From Flavobacterium sandaracinum (lineage in GTDB: Bacteria; Bacteroidota; Bacteroidia; Flavobacteriales; Flavobacteriaceae), in NCBI RefSeq assembly GCF_004349135.1, contig NZ_SMFN01000013.1, forward strand, positions 43,124-107,123: a stretch of 64,000 nt of DNA, given 5' to 3'. The stretch's first letter is position 1. Each line of letters starts with the position of its first letter. Shown here in pieces: positions 1 through 8,553 of this stretch. A model generated the notes under the pieces. The model ran no database searches. It worked only from the letters and a program-made list of their open reading frames with translations, and was not told where the DNA came from. The translations under genes and the position numbers were made by a program.

Positions 1-1
1 A

Positions 2-790
2 GATGGTGCAGGAAAAACAACTATTTTCAGAATTCTAACTACTCTGTTAGTAGCTAATGAAGGCAGCGCAGAAGTGGCAGGTTATGATGTAATAAAAGGG
101 CTGAAAGAAATTAGAAATTCTGTGGGATACATGCCCGGGAAATTCTCGTTGTATCAGGATTTAACGGTGGAAGAAAATTTAGATTTTTTCGCCACTATTT
201 TTGGAACCACGATTGAAGAAAATTACGACTTAATCAAAGACATCTACGTTCAGATTGAGCCTTTCAAAACGAGAAGAGCAGGAGCGCTTTCTGGCGGAAT
301 GAAACAAAAATTAGCGTTGTGTTGTGCGTTAATTCATGCGCCAAAAGTGTTATTTCTGGACGAGCCTACCACCGGAGTTGATCCCGTTTCCCGAAAAGAA
401 TTTTGGATTATGCTCAAACGATTGCAAAAAAAAGGCATTACCATTTTAGTCTCAACACCTTATATGGATGAAGCTTCACTTTGTGACAGAATCGCTTTGA
501 TACAAAAAGGTAAGATTTTAAAAATTGATTCCCCTGAAAACATTATTAATAACTATGAAAAAATAATTTATGATGTACAAGCAAAAAACACACACGGATT
601 GATTCACGATTTAAAAAACTATCCCAATCAATATAGTGTGTATGCGTTTGGAGAATTCATTCATTACATTGATAGAAATGCAGATTTTAATCCAGATGAT
701 TTACACGACTATTTAAAAAATAAAAATCACACCGACATAGTGATAAAACCCGCAATAATAACAATTGAAGATGTTTTCATGGACTTATAA
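2..790 (+). CDS. ABC transporter ATPase, YbhF N-half-like (5' partial)
   Basis: ATP-binding subunit of an ABC-2 type exporter; the window begins inside its Walker A (DGAGKTT is the first readable motif), so the true start lies upstream. Signature LSGGMKQKL and Walker B LFLDEPTTGVDP are canonical. The H-loop position reads STPYMDEA, with Pro where the catalytic His normally sits. It is followed by a second ATPase and two permeases on the same strand, the usual YbhF-YbhS-YbhR arrangement with the two ATPase halves as separate genes. Substrate unknown; the family is linked to drug or cation efflux. Energises transport from the cytoplasmic face, probably as a heterodimer with the next gene. Confidence 0.9.
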   Translation, partial: DGAGKTTIFRILTTLLVANEGSAEVAGYDVIKGLKEIRNSVGYMPGKFSLYQDLTVEENLDFFATIFGTTIEENYDLIKDIYVQIEPFKTRRAGALSGGMKQKLALCCALIHAPKVLFLDEPTTGVDPVSRKEFWIMLKRLQKKGITILVSTPYMDEASLCDRIALIQKGKILKIDSPENIINNYEKIIYDVQAKNTHGLIHDLKNYPNQYSVYAFGEFIHYIDRNADFNPDDLHDYLKNKNHTDIVIKPAIITIEDVFMDL

Positions 791-824
791 ATAATTACGA
801 ATTATTAATTATAAATTACAAAAG

Positions 825-890
825 AAATCTGTGAAAATCTGTATAATCTGTGGCTAAAAATATTTGTGCAAATTTGTGCAATTTGTGCTA
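825..890. repeat. Short-period intergenic direct repeats
   Basis: The spacer between the two ATPase genes holds three copies of an ATCTGT-containing unit followed by three near-copies of TTTGTGCAA. This kind of micro-repeat recurs between genes in Flavobacteriaceae. A related pattern with a different unit lies at 2861-2887. No coding potential is seen; the role is unknown. Confidence 0.6.
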
Positions 891-901
891 AAAAAAAATA
901 A

Positions 902-1636
902 ATGGATAAAGAAAAAATCATATCGGTACAAAACCTAACCAAAAAATTTGGCAATTTCACGGCTGTCAAAGGCATTTCGTTTGATGTTTATAAAGGAGAG
1001 ATTTTCGGTTTTTTAGGAGCCAATGGAGCAGGAAAAACAACGGCGATGAAAATGTTGATTGGAATTTCAAATCCCAGTTCCGGAGAAGCTAATGTGGCTG
1101 GTTTTGATGTGCATACACAAGCCGAAATGGTTAAAAAAAATATCGGATATATGAGCCAAAAATTTTCAATGTACGATGATTTAACCATCAAAGAAAATAT
1201 TACTTTTTTTGGCGGAATTTATGGTTTGTCGAGAATACAAATCAAACAAAAAATAGCCCAATTAGTCGAAGAATTACAGCTTAAGGAAGTGGTTAATAAT
1301 CTGGTTGGTTCGTTACCATTGGGTTGGAAACAAAAGTTATCGTTTTCGGTTGCCTTATTGCACGAACCAAAAATTGTTTTTCTGGACGAGCCCACAGGTG
1401 GTGTTGACCCTATTACCAGAAGACAATTTTGGGAAATGATTTACACACAAGCCTACAAAGGAACTACAATTTTTGTAACCACACATTATATGGACGAAGC
1501 CGAATATTGCGACCGGGTTTCAATTATGGTAGATGGTGCCATTGAGGCGCTTGATTCGCCAAAAAATTTGAAAGAACAATTCAAAGTAGATTCCATGAAT
1601 GATGTGTTTTTAAAATTAGCGCGGAATATTGAATAA
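902..1636 (+). CDS. ABC transporter ATPase, YbhF C-half-like
   Basis: Second nucleotide-binding subunit of the exporter, 244 residues, about the usual length for one ABC domain. Walker A GANGAGKTT lies near residues 39-47 and Walker B is VFLDEPTGGVDP. The H-loop His is intact (TTHYMDEAE), but the signature motif is LPLGWKQKL instead of LSGGxxQ. This is the mirror image of the upstream ATPase, which has a good signature and lacks the H-loop His. Together they would form one consensus and one degenerate ATP site, as in the fused YbhF protein. The ATG at 902 directly follows an A-rich leader. Confidence 0.93.
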   Translation: MDKEKIISVQNLTKKFGNFTAVKGISFDVYKGEIFGFLGANGAGKTTAMKMLIGISNPSSGEANVAGFDVHTQAEMVKKNIGYMSQKFSMYDDLTIKENITFFGGIYGLSRIQIKQKIAQLVEELQLKEVVNNLVGSLPLGWKQKLSFSVALLHEPKIVFLDEPTGGVDPITRRQFWEMIYTQAYKGTTIFVTTHYMDEAEYCDRVSIMVDGAIEALDSPKNLKEQFKVDSMNDVFLKLARNIE

Positions 1637-1712
1637 AAAGATCTACACCATTAACATATTAAGGTTTATTAAGTTTTCTATCTTAATGGTTTAAAAACCT
1701 AAAAAGTTTAAA

Positions 1713-2819
1713 ATGAAAAGATTCATCGGATTTGTAAAGAAAGAATTCTACCATATTTTCAGAGATAAACGCTCGTTGTTTATACTTTTTGGTATGCCAA
1801 TCGCTCAAATTTTACTCTTTGGTTTCGCCATAACAAATGAAATCAATAATGTAAATATTGCCATCTTAGACCAGTCAAATGATGTTGAAACTCAGAAAAT
1901 TATTTATAAAATAAAAGCTTCCCCCTATTTTAACGTTGAAAACCAAATTGAAAAAGAAAGTGATATAGAATCCGAATTTAAAAAAGGAAAAATTAAGGCA
2001 GTACTAATTTTTGAACCTAATTTCAGTAAAAATCTCGAAACAAAAAAAGTAGCCATTATCCAAGCCATCACTGACGCCACCGAACCAAATGTAGCAAATA
2101 CCATAGCCAATTATACGTCGGCTATTATTCAGAATTATCAATCCCAAAAAAAACAATCCAATAGCAATCAAGTAAAAGTTGAAGTACAATCGAGAATGTT
2201 TTATAATCCGGAACTCAAAAGTGTATTTAATTTTGTACCTGGCGTTATGACGGTAATTTTAATGCTGGTTTCGGCTATGATGACCTCTATTTCTATTACA
2301 CGAGAAAAAGAATTGGGAACTATGGAAATCCTTCTGGTTTCTCCTTTAAAACCATTTCAGGTAATTATTGGCAAAGTATTTCCGTATATTTTTCTTTCGA
2401 TAATCAATGCAATTGTAATTTTAACATTGGGATATTTTATTTTCAAAATGCCAATTAATGGAAGTATCTTTTTGTTGGCTTTCGAAAGTATTTTATTTAT
2501 AATTTCCGCACTTTCACTGGGTATATTAATTTCTACCGTTTCTAATTCACAGCAAACCGCAATGATGCTTTCCTTAATGGGATTGATGCTGCCTGTCATT
2601 ATCCTCTCTGGATTCATTTTCCCTGTAAACAGTATGCCGTTGCCGATGCAGTTGATCAGCGACATCATTCCTGCAAAATGGTTTATTATCATTGTAAAAG
2701 CCATCATGCTCAAAGGAGTCGGAATTCAATATGTATGGAAAGAAACGCTGATATTAATTGGCATGACCGTGTTTTTTATAACGTTAAGCATTAAAAAATA
2801 TAAAATTAGATTAGAATAA
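1713..2819 (+). CDS. ABC-2 type permease, YbhS/YbhR-like
   Basis: Membrane subunit of the exporter, 368 residues. It has an N-terminal transmembrane helix at about residues 20-40, a large extracytoplasmic domain to about 170, then five hydrophobic helices, as in ABC2_membrane_3 proteins. The conserved REKELGTMEILLVSPL segment after the second helix matches the coupling region of the family. Preceded by a 76-bp AT-rich spacer after the ATPase gene and followed by a paralogous permease, so the pair probably forms a heterodimeric channel. Confidence 0.9.
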   Translation: MKRFIGFVKKEFYHIFRDKRSLFILFGMPIAQILLFGFAITNEINNVNIAILDQSNDVETQKIIYKIKASPYFNVENQIEKESDIESEFKKGKIKAVLIFEPNFSKNLETKKVAIIQAITDATEPNVANTIANYTSAIIQNYQSQKKQSNSNQVKVEVQSRMFYNPELKSVFNFVPGVMTVILMLVSAMMTSISITREKELGTMEILLVSPLKPFQVIIGKVFPYIFLSIINAIVILTLGYFIFKMPINGSIFLLAFESILFIISALSLGILISTVSNSQQTAMMLSLMGLMLPVIILSGFIFPVNSMPLPMQLISDIIPAKWFIIIVKAIMLKGVGIQYVWKETLILIGMTVFFITLSIKKYKIRLE

Positions 2820-2860
2820 AAATTTCAATCGTAATGTCAATGACAATAAAAAAATTAAAA

Positions 2861-2887
2861 ACTTCGCGACTTTGCGACTTAGCGGCC
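2861..2887. repeat. Short tandem repeat before second permease
   Basis: Three imperfect copies of a CTTtGCGA-like 8-9 bp unit lie just upstream of the second permease start. Similar GCG-containing triplet repeats are frequent intergenic sequences in flavobacteria. It lies in the probable leader of the next gene; function unknown. Confidence 0.5.
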
Positions 2888-2892
2888 AAAAA

Positions 2893-4014
2893 ATGAAAAC
2901 AATAGTATTCATCATTCAAAAAGAGTTTAAGCAAATTTTTAGAGACAAAAGTATGCTGCAACTGATATTTATTTTGCCCATTTTGCAATTATTAATTTTG
3001 TCAAATGCAGCCACATTCGATGTTAAAAATATTGCTATCACTTTTGTTGATAATGACAAAAGTCGGGATTCAAGAGATTTAATAAACGCTTTTAAAGCCT
3101 CAACTTATTTTAAAGTTACAGACTCTGATTTTTCAGAAAAAGAAGCTGTCGAGGAAATGCAAAAAGGAAAAACCGATATTATAGTAAACATTCCGGTTCA
3201 CTTCAATCGTGACCTGCAAAAAGACCAAGAAGCGAGCATTTCAGTAAATATTAACGCCATTGATGCTGCAACAGCCGGTGTTGAAAATGTATATGTAACA
3301 CAGATTATAAACACCTACAATCAAAACATCCAAATGCAGTCAAAATACTTCTCCGAAAATAAAGAAGTATCGCAAAACATACTGGTTATCCCCTCTTTTT
3401 GGTACAACAAGACCTTAAATTATAAAACTTTTATGGTACCCGGAATTTTAGTTTTATTGGTCACTATGTTAACTTTATTTCTGTCATCGATGAATATTGT
3501 CCGAGAAAAAGAGCTGGGAACATTAGAGCAAATCAATGTAACACCAATAAAAAAGTATCAGTTTATTATTGGGAAATTATTCCCGTTTTGGGTGCTTGGT
3601 TTAGTGATTTTAACCGTGGGTTTAGTAATAGCCAAAGTTGTTTTTAGTGTTCCCATGTTAGGTAATATCTTTCTAGTTTATGGATTCACAGCCGTGTATT
3701 TACTTTTAATTTTAGGATTAGGACTGTATATATCCAATCACACCGAAACCCAACAACAAGCCATGTTTATTGCTTGGTTTTTCATGGTAATCTTTATTTT
3801 GATGAGCGGTTTGTTCACACCTATCGAAAGTATGCCTAAGTGGGCTCAAAATCTAACGTTGTTAAACCCTATTCGGTATTTTGTAGAGTTCATAAGAATG
3901 GTTCTTTTGAAAGGTTCCGGTTTTTCTGACGTGCTGAATAATTTATTAATCGTCAGTGGCTTTGCAGTATTTGTCAATGGTATGGCGATTTGGAGTTACA
4001 AAAAATCAAATTAA
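2893..4014 (+). CDS. ABC-2 type permease, YbhR/YbhS-like
   Basis: Second membrane subunit, same topology as the preceding permease: one N-terminal helix, a large extracytoplasmic domain with an NxxAIDAAT-type segment, and a C-terminal block of five helices. The motif REKELGTLEQINVTPI matches the coupling region. A TTG codon at 2872 would add seven residues, but the ATG at 2893 begins MKTIVFIIQKEFKQIFRDKS, which aligns naturally with the paralogue's MKRFIGFVKKEFYHIFRDKR, so that start was chosen. Last gene of the exporter operon. Confidence 0.9.
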   Translation: MKTIVFIIQKEFKQIFRDKSMLQLIFILPILQLLILSNAATFDVKNIAITFVDNDKSRDSRDLINAFKASTYFKVTDSDFSEKEAVEEMQKGKTDIIVNIPVHFNRDLQKDQEASISVNINAIDAATAGVENVYVTQIINTYNQNIQMQSKYFSENKEVSQNILVIPSFWYNKTLNYKTFMVPGILVLLVTMLTLFLSSMNIVREKELGTLEQINVTPIKKYQFIIGKLFPFWVLGLVILTVGLVIAKVVFSVPMLGNIFLVYGFTAVYLLLILGLGLYISNHTETQQQAMFIAWFFMVIFILMSGLFTPIESMPKWAQNLTLLNPIRYFVEFIRMVLLKGSGFSDVLNNLLIVSGFAVFVNGMAIWSYKKSN

Positions 4015-4517
4015 AATCTTAATTAACTTCAAAAAAATCCCAACGAAAAAACTTATATCTGCATTTTTCTTACCAACAGTTTCCTATTATTCCTTAAGTC
4101 AGCGATTAAAGTAAATGATTTAAGAAATTCTAGAAGAGTTATTCTATTGATCTGATTTAACAAAGAGGATTCAATACCAGATGAGAAATTCAATAGATAT
4201 TATAAAAAAGAAAGTACAACGATTTCAAATAATTCTTCATCGGCAGCCTTCTTTGATCTACTAAAAGGGAATTATGCAGTGTTTATATTAAACGATGAAA
4301 ATAAAAACAGTGATAATCAAAAAAATTATTTTGCTTACTGATGGTGTTAGACTTTCAACTTTTAAAAACACAAACCTGACTAATCATCCTAATATTCTTT
4401 AAGCAAGTTTGAAGGTAAACGAAAACTAAAAAAACTATTAAAATTATTTATAAATAATGAGTTCAAACTATTTCAATGTGAGATAATCATTAATTCGGCT
4501 TTAAACAATTAAATTAG
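4015..4517 (+). other. Gene-free AT-rich region with a possible DUF2141 remnant
   Basis: No intact gene. Around 4167-4338 the plus strand reads LLKGNYAVFILNDENKN, which resembles the conserved GxYAVxVxHDENxNGK stretch of DUF2141 secreted proteins, but stops follow immediately and no signal peptide is found. It may be a decayed gene. The rest is AT-rich and uninformative. The region lies between the exporter and a recombinase fragment, so it may mark an old insertion border. Confidence 0.3.
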
Positions 4518-4793
4518 TCAAATTATATTGCCCGGCATACTTTTGCAACCACGGTAACGCTTACAAATGGTGTTCCGATCGAGAGTGTAAGCAAATTGTT
4601 AGGGCATAAAAACTTACGAACCACCCAGCACTATGCAAAGGTTTTAGACAAAAAAGCAAGTGAAGACATGAAGATATTGCGAGACAAATTCACTTTGGCT
4701 GCGGCCAATGATGCTAGGGTGAGTTTATCAACCGAAGTGGCTTCAGGAACTAATAAAAACGGCGAACCCCAACCCACAGAATCCACATCATAA
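4518..4793 (+). pseudogene. Tyrosine recombinase C-terminal remnant
   Basis: Reading from just after a TAG at 4515, the plus strand gives [20 protein letters not shown] then [20 protein letters not shown]: the second catalytic Arg, the GH box and the Tyr nucleophile of a Bacteroidetes integrase. The N-terminal two thirds are gone. Recombinase-like sequence ends around 4691 (ILRDKF). The remaining 33 residues to the stop at 4793 are antisense to the neighbouring leftward gene, so the reading frame is chimeric. This is a scar of a mobile element, not a working enzyme. Confidence 0.85.
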
Positions 4794-5776
4794 TGATCCA
4801 ATAGAAAATCGTGTTCTTCAGCAGCTCCTATGCCGCCTTGAAACGTGATTTTTAAATCCAATGGTTGTTCCGGAACATGCATTTCTTTTTGTCCCAATGC
4901 TTTAACCATCAACTCATGCGCAGATTGAATCAATTGCTCTTTTTTCTGTTTGAATTCTTCTAAAATCGGTCCCAACAAATAGCCTTCGGTGGCAAAAGCG
5001 TGTCCGCCACAATTCAGTCCGGATTCAATTCGATATTCAGAAACCCAAAGTCCTTTTTTAGCTAAAAAATTCCCTTGAATCATTGCCGAACGAAAGTCAC
5101 TTACTTTCAGCGTGATTTTCTTTTTCAGTGCATTCTTCGCATCCGGAAAGAAGGCCGAAAAACTTTCAAAATAGCTGTATAATCTTGGATTCATCCCAGC
5201 CGATAAAACAACTGAAGATTCTAATGTACTGTTTACAAAACCACGCAATGCGGCATGCGCATCATTAAAAATAATTGGTAATTGTTCCTCTTTGATGAAA
5301 TTATCCTTATCCAATTTGGTCATAATATTAACATCAATATTGCCCAGATAAAGATTTTTCTCCAGATAATTTTTGATATTTTCTTTGAAAGCGAAACCGT
5401 CTTCCATCAAGTTTTGCAACCCTGTTTTAATCTCGGATTTGTTGGGCAGCATGGCGATGTAATTTTCCAAAGCTAATTTACTTTCGGATAATTCTGTTTT
5501 AAAATTTTCGAATTTTTCCTTCACGATTTTGTCAACCAAATTCAAATAAGAAGTAATGCGTTCTGCGCGATAATCATGTATTTTTTGGGTAATTTCCTGA
5601 TACGGAAAATCAAATTTCTTGCTGTAAAAAGCATTCATTTTTTCGATAAGCTCATCATCCATAATTGAAATAACGGATGAAATTCCATACTTCGCCACTC
5701 GTATCGGACTATCAATCGTATAAGCAAGTCCCATAACCGGGATATGAAAAGTATGGAGTGGTTTAAGTGTTGTCAT
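4631..5776 (-). CDS. TIM-barrel flavoprotein-like protein, 3' end replaced
   Basis: Function not firmly known. The C-terminal half contains [14 protein letters not shown] and [17 protein letters not shown] then [16 protein letters not shown], which look like the Gly-rich phosphate-binding turns of an FMN-dependent TIM barrel (nitronate monooxygenase/glutamate synthase-like). The natural sequence breaks at about 4692-4697 after LASLAAAK; the last 20 or so residues are antisense to the recombinase remnant. The protein is therefore C-terminally truncated and retailed, and may be inactive. An upstream ATG at 5806 is possible; 5776 ([20 protein letters not shown]) was chosen as the more natural start. 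Confidence 0.65.
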   Translation of the reverse strand: MTTLKPLHTFHIPVMGLAYTIDSPIRVAKYGISSVISIMDDELIEKMNAFYSKKFDFPYQEITQKIHDYRAERITSYLNLVDKIVKEKFENFKTELSESKLALENYIAMLPNKSEIKTGLQNLMEDGFAFKENIKNYLEKNLYLGNIDVNIMTKLDKDNFIKEEQLPIIFNDAHAALRGFVNSTLESSVVLSAGMNPRLYSYFESFSAFFPDAKNALKKKITLKVSDFRSAMIQGNFLAKKGLWVSEYRIESGLNCGGHAFATEGYLLGPILEEFKQKKEQLIQSAHELMVKALGQKEMHVPEQPLDLKITFQGGIGAAEEHDFLLDHYDVDSVGWGSPFLLVPEATSVDKLTLASLAAAKVNLSRNIFMSSLAFLSKTFA

Positions 5777-5832
5777 GCTAAAATGATTTAAATAAATAAA
5801 CCACAAAAGTCGAGAAACTAAAAACTGATAAA

Positions 5833-5849
5833 TATCATACGCTATGATA
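5833..5849. promoter_or_regulatory. Palindrome TATCATA-N3-TATGATA
   Basis: Perfect 7-bp inverted repeat with a 3-bp centre, 57 bp upstream of the leftward gene start at 5776 and in the same intergenic region as the Crp/Fnr-family gene. The half-sites are the same hexamer as in the palindrome at 5927, arranged in the opposite sense. It may be a regulator site or a small hairpin. Confidence 0.4.
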
Positions 5850-5926
5850 CTTTAATAAGATACTTTAGCCATTTTAGGTCCTGTTTTAAGATTATTTCAA
5901 AAACAATACATTTTACACTTTTCTAG

Positions 5927-5942
5927 TATGATTTCAATCATA
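5927..5942. promoter_or_regulatory. Putative Crp/Fnr operator TATGATTTCAATCATA
   Basis: 16-bp near-perfect palindrome with arms TATGATT/AATCATA, just upstream of the promoter of the Crp/Fnr-family gene. An almost identical palindrome (TATGACTTGAATCATA) lies at 15633-15648 in front of the cytochrome c-nosZ operon. The same sequence in front of the regulator and its likely target suggests an operator and autoregulation. This is inference from position and symmetry. Confidence 0.55.
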
Positions 5943-5945
5943 ATA

Positions 5946-5972
5946 TTGTTAAATTTATAGAAATTATATTTG
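5946..5972 (+). promoter_or_regulatory. Promoter of the Crp/Fnr-family gene
   Basis: The -7 element TATATTTG at 5965-5972 matches Bacteroidetes TAnnTTTG exactly. A TTG at 5946-5948 can act as the -33 element with a slightly short spacer. The operator at 5927-5942 abuts it on the upstream side, the position expected for an activator site. Transcription would begin near 5979, which favours the ATG at 6026 over 5987. Confidence 0.5.
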
Positions 5973-6025
5973 TAGCAATTGCAAATATGCGTCCTAAAAA
6001 ACACATTCTTAAATCCACTTTAATT

Positions 6026-6619
6026 ATGCAAATAGACATAGATTTACTTTTTTCTTGGGGCGCTGTTGCGAAAAAATACAAAAAAAACGAAGTAGTTTTT
6101 AATGAAGATGAAGTGGCCCATTTTTATTATCAAATTATTGATGGAAGCGTGAGAATGTTCAATTCAAATGACGAAGGAAAAGAGTTCACACAAGGACTTT
6201 TTTGTAAAGGAGAGAGTTTTGGCGAACCTCCATTGTTTATTGACCAACCGTATCCCTCGAAAGCAGTTTGCCTTCAAGATTGCACCATTATGAAGCTATC
6301 AAAAGATAAATTTTTAAAAATTCTTGATGAATATCCTTTAATTCAAAAATCATTTTTGGTTTTACTTGCCAATAAAATTCATTCAAAATCCAATACTTCA
6401 AAAGAGATCATCAACCAGAAACCAGAGTTTAGAATTCTTGCTTTTTTGAACACACACAAAAGAAAATCGGAATGTAATGACCAAAAAGTATTAATTCCTT
6501 ACACACGTCAGGAAATTGCAAATTTTACCGGTTTGAGAGTCGAAACGGTGATTCGGGTTTTTTCGAAAATGAATGATTGCAACAAAGTTGACATCATCAA
6601 TCACAAAATATTTTATTAA
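6026..6619 (+). CDS. Crp/Fnr-family transcriptional regulator
   Basis: Dual-domain regulator of about 197 residues. The N-terminal cyclic-nucleotide-binding fold (FNEDEVAHFYYQIIDGSVRM, GESFGEPPLFID) is followed by a dimer helix and a winged helix with RQEIANFTGLRVETVIRVFS, the HTH_Crp recognition helix. No N-terminal Cys cluster is visible, so it is not a classic [4Fe-4S] FNR; a haem or other ligand is possible. It is next to the nos cluster, and a shared palindrome upstream of both suggests it controls N2O respiration in response to oxygen or NO. The ATG at 5987 would add 13 residues but lies within 10 nt of the predicted transcription start. Confidence 0.85.
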   Translation: MQIDIDLLFSWGAVAKKYKKNEVVFNEDEVAHFYYQIIDGSVRMFNSNDEGKEFTQGLFCKGESFGEPPLFIDQPYPSKAVCLQDCTIMKLSKDKFLKILDEYPLIQKSFLVLLANKIHSKSNTSKEIINQKPEFRILAFLNTHKRKSECNDQKVLIPYTRQEIANFTGLRVETVIRVFSKMNDCNKVDIINHKIFY

Positions 6620-6626
6620 AAAAAAT

Positions 6627-7859
6627 ATGAAATTAAACATACAATTCTGGCTAAAATTTTCGTTGCTAAATCTATGTATTGTAGCCTCGCTTGGGGTTTT
6701 AATGCGTTATAAAATTGGTTTTGAATTTCCTTATTTCAATCAAAAAAACATCTTACATTCCCATTCCCATTTTGCATTTTCAGGATGGATCACACATACT
6801 TTGATGACATTGATGACATATTATCTTCAGGAAAAAATCACTGATTTTCAAGCAAATAAATATCAAAAAATAATCATAGCCAATCTAATTTGTTCTTATG
6901 GAATGCTGATTTTTTTTATTATTCAGGGATACGGAATGATTTCCATATTTTTCTCAACGGCATCGATCTTGGTTTCTTATGTTTTTGGTTATTATTACAT
7001 CAAAGATTTAAAAAAACTGGATACCGATTTCGCTGCTATTAATTGGTTTAAAGCCGCCATAGTTTTCAACATTATTTCCTCTTTTGGGACTTTTTACTTG
7101 GCTTACATGATGGCCAGTAAAAATGTCATTCAGGATTTATATTTAGCATCTATTTATTATTTTCTACATTTTCAATATAACGGTTGGTTTTTCTTTGGTT
7201 GTATCGGTTTGTTTTTTGGCTTTTTAAATCTAAAAAAATCAGAACATTCCTTTTACGAAACTTCCTTTAAGCTGTTTGCTGTTTCTTGTATTCCTGCCTA
7301 TTTTTTGTCCACACTTTGGTTGGATTTACCCGTTTGGCTTTACACAATCTCTGTCTTTGCAGCAATAATTCAGGTTTTTGCATGGTTTAAACTTCTTTTA
7401 ATTTTAATACAAAAACAAAAAGAGTATCTGAAAAATTCCGCTTCATTGTTACGCTATATTTTGCTCTTTTCCTGTTTGGCATTAAGCATAAAATTCATTC
7501 TGCAATTGGGTTCAACAATCCCATCTTTAAGCCAGCTTGCCTTTGGTTTCAGACCAATTGTAATCGCCTATTTACACTTGGTTTTATTGGCGGTAATCAC
7601 GTTGTTCTTGTTGTTTTACATCTATGCCAGTCATCTGATTATTATCAATAAAAAGATAAAAATTGGCTTGGTTCTATTTTCCGTTGGCGTTCTATTAAAC
7701 GAGTTGGTTCTCGCCATTCAAGGTGTTGCATCATTCACTTATACTATTATTCCGTATGTGAATGAACTTCTTTTCGTTGTCGCCTTACTCTTGCTTTTAG
7801 GAATTGGGTTTACTACTTATTTTTCTATCAAAAAAGTTAAAAACAACCCGCCTTTATGA
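6627..7859 (+). CDS. 12-helix membrane protein, haem-copper oxidase subunit I-like
   Basis: About 410 residues, nearly all hydrophobic, with roughly 12 predicted transmembrane helices. Near the N-terminus HSHSHFAFSGW resembles the haem-ligand region of haem-copper oxidase/NorB-type proteins. Further His occur in helices (HFQYNGWFFFG, YLHLVLLAVITLF). No complete set of Cu-B ligands is obvious, so catalytic activity is not claimed. It begins 7 bp after the Crp/Fnr gene and is probably co-transcribed. Position suggests a role in NO/N2O metabolism or haem handling. The ATG at 6627 (MKLNIQFWLKFSLLNL) was chosen over an in-frame ATG inside the upstream gene. Confidence 0.6.
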   Translation: MKLNIQFWLKFSLLNLCIVASLGVLMRYKIGFEFPYFNQKNILHSHSHFAFSGWITHTLMTLMTYYLQEKITDFQANKYQKIIIANLICSYGMLIFFIIQGYGMISIFFSTASILVSYVFGYYYIKDLKKLDTDFAAINWFKAAIVFNIISSFGTFYLAYMMASKNVIQDLYLASIYYFLHFQYNGWFFFGCIGLFFGFLNLKKSEHSFYETSFKLFAVSCIPAYFLSTLWLDLPVWLYTISVFAAIIQVFAWFKLLLILIQKQKEYLKNSASLLRYILLFSCLALSIKFILQLGSTIPSLSQLAFGFRPIVIAYLHLVLLAVITLFLLFYIYASHLIIINKKIKIGLVLFSVGVLLNELVLAIQGVASFTYTIIPYVNELLFVVALLLLLGIGFTTYFSIKKVKNNPPL

Positions 7860-7926
7860 TTGAACGCATAGAATAAACAATTGATAATTAAGTACTTTGC
7901 TATATAAAACCAAAGTAACCTTAATT

Positions 7927-8484
7927 ATGAAAAAATCAATTCAATTAGTAGCCGTCGTTTGTTTCTTTACCATTTTTGGTTGTAAACAAAATAGCGAAGC
8001 TCCATCTGAAACAACAACAGAAAATACAGCAACCCAAGGTCCTGGACAGTCTGCCGTGGTTGACGAAGCTTCTAGTCCAAATATCGTTCAGACAGCCTCC
8101 GGAAGCAAAGATCACTCCACACTTGTAACAGCCGTAAAAGCAGCAGGATTAGTGGATGTATTGAGCAATGCCGGACCGTTTACCGTTTTTGCACCAACAA
8201 ACGCTGCCTTTGATAAACTCCCAAAAGGAACCGTTGAAGGATTATTAGAATCTGGAAAAAAAGATGATTTGAAAAACATATTAGAGTATCATACTTACGT
8301 AGGAAATCTAAAAACAGAGTACATGCAAGACGGGCAGGAATATGAACAAGTAAATGCCGGAAAAATAAAAATCACCAAAGTAGGTGATAAAGTATTTGTA
8401 AATGGTTCCGAAATAGTAACTTCAATCCCAACATCAAACGGAATTATACACGTAATTAATGATGTTTTACTTCCAAAAAAATAA
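7927..8484 (+). CDS. Fasciclin-domain lipoprotein
   Basis: About 185 residues. A signal peptide with lipobox (FFTIFGC, Cys at about residue 19) is followed by a low-complexity Thr/Glu linker and one complete fasciclin (FAS1) domain with DHSTLVTAVKAAGL, the H1 box FTVFAPTNAAFDKLP and the H2 box TSNGIIHVINDVLLP. Exported and membrane-anchored; FAS1 domains mediate adhesion, and such genes often sit by nos clusters in Bacteroidetes. The longer reading from 7897 lacks a sensible signal peptide. Ends just before a bidirectional terminator. Confidence 0.88.
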   Translation: MKKSIQLVAVVCFFTIFGCKQNSEAPSETTTENTATQGPGQSAVVDEASSPNIVQTASGSKDHSTLVTAVKAAGLVDVLSNAGPFTVFAPTNAAFDKLPKGTVEGLLESGKKDDLKNILEYHTYVGNLKTEYMQDGQEYEQVNAGKIKITKVGDKVFVNGSEIVTSIPTSNGIIHVINDVLLPKK

Positions 8485-8510
8485 TATTATTAATTCATTT
8501 TGCCAGATTG

Positions 8511-8546
8511 AAAAAAGCGTAAACTAAAATAGTTCACGCTTTTTTT
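8511..8546. terminator. Bidirectional terminator
   Basis: 15-bp stem with one mismatch and a 5-nt loop (arms 8511-8525 and 8531-8545), bordered by A-runs on one side and T-runs on the other. It sits between the convergent fasciclin and haemoglobin genes and can end both transcripts. Confidence 0.85.
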
Positions 8547-8553
8547 ATGCTTT

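Noticed and set aside
988..1191. Antisense ORF within the second ABC ATPase gene
   Set aside because: Shadow of a clearly coding frame on the other strand.
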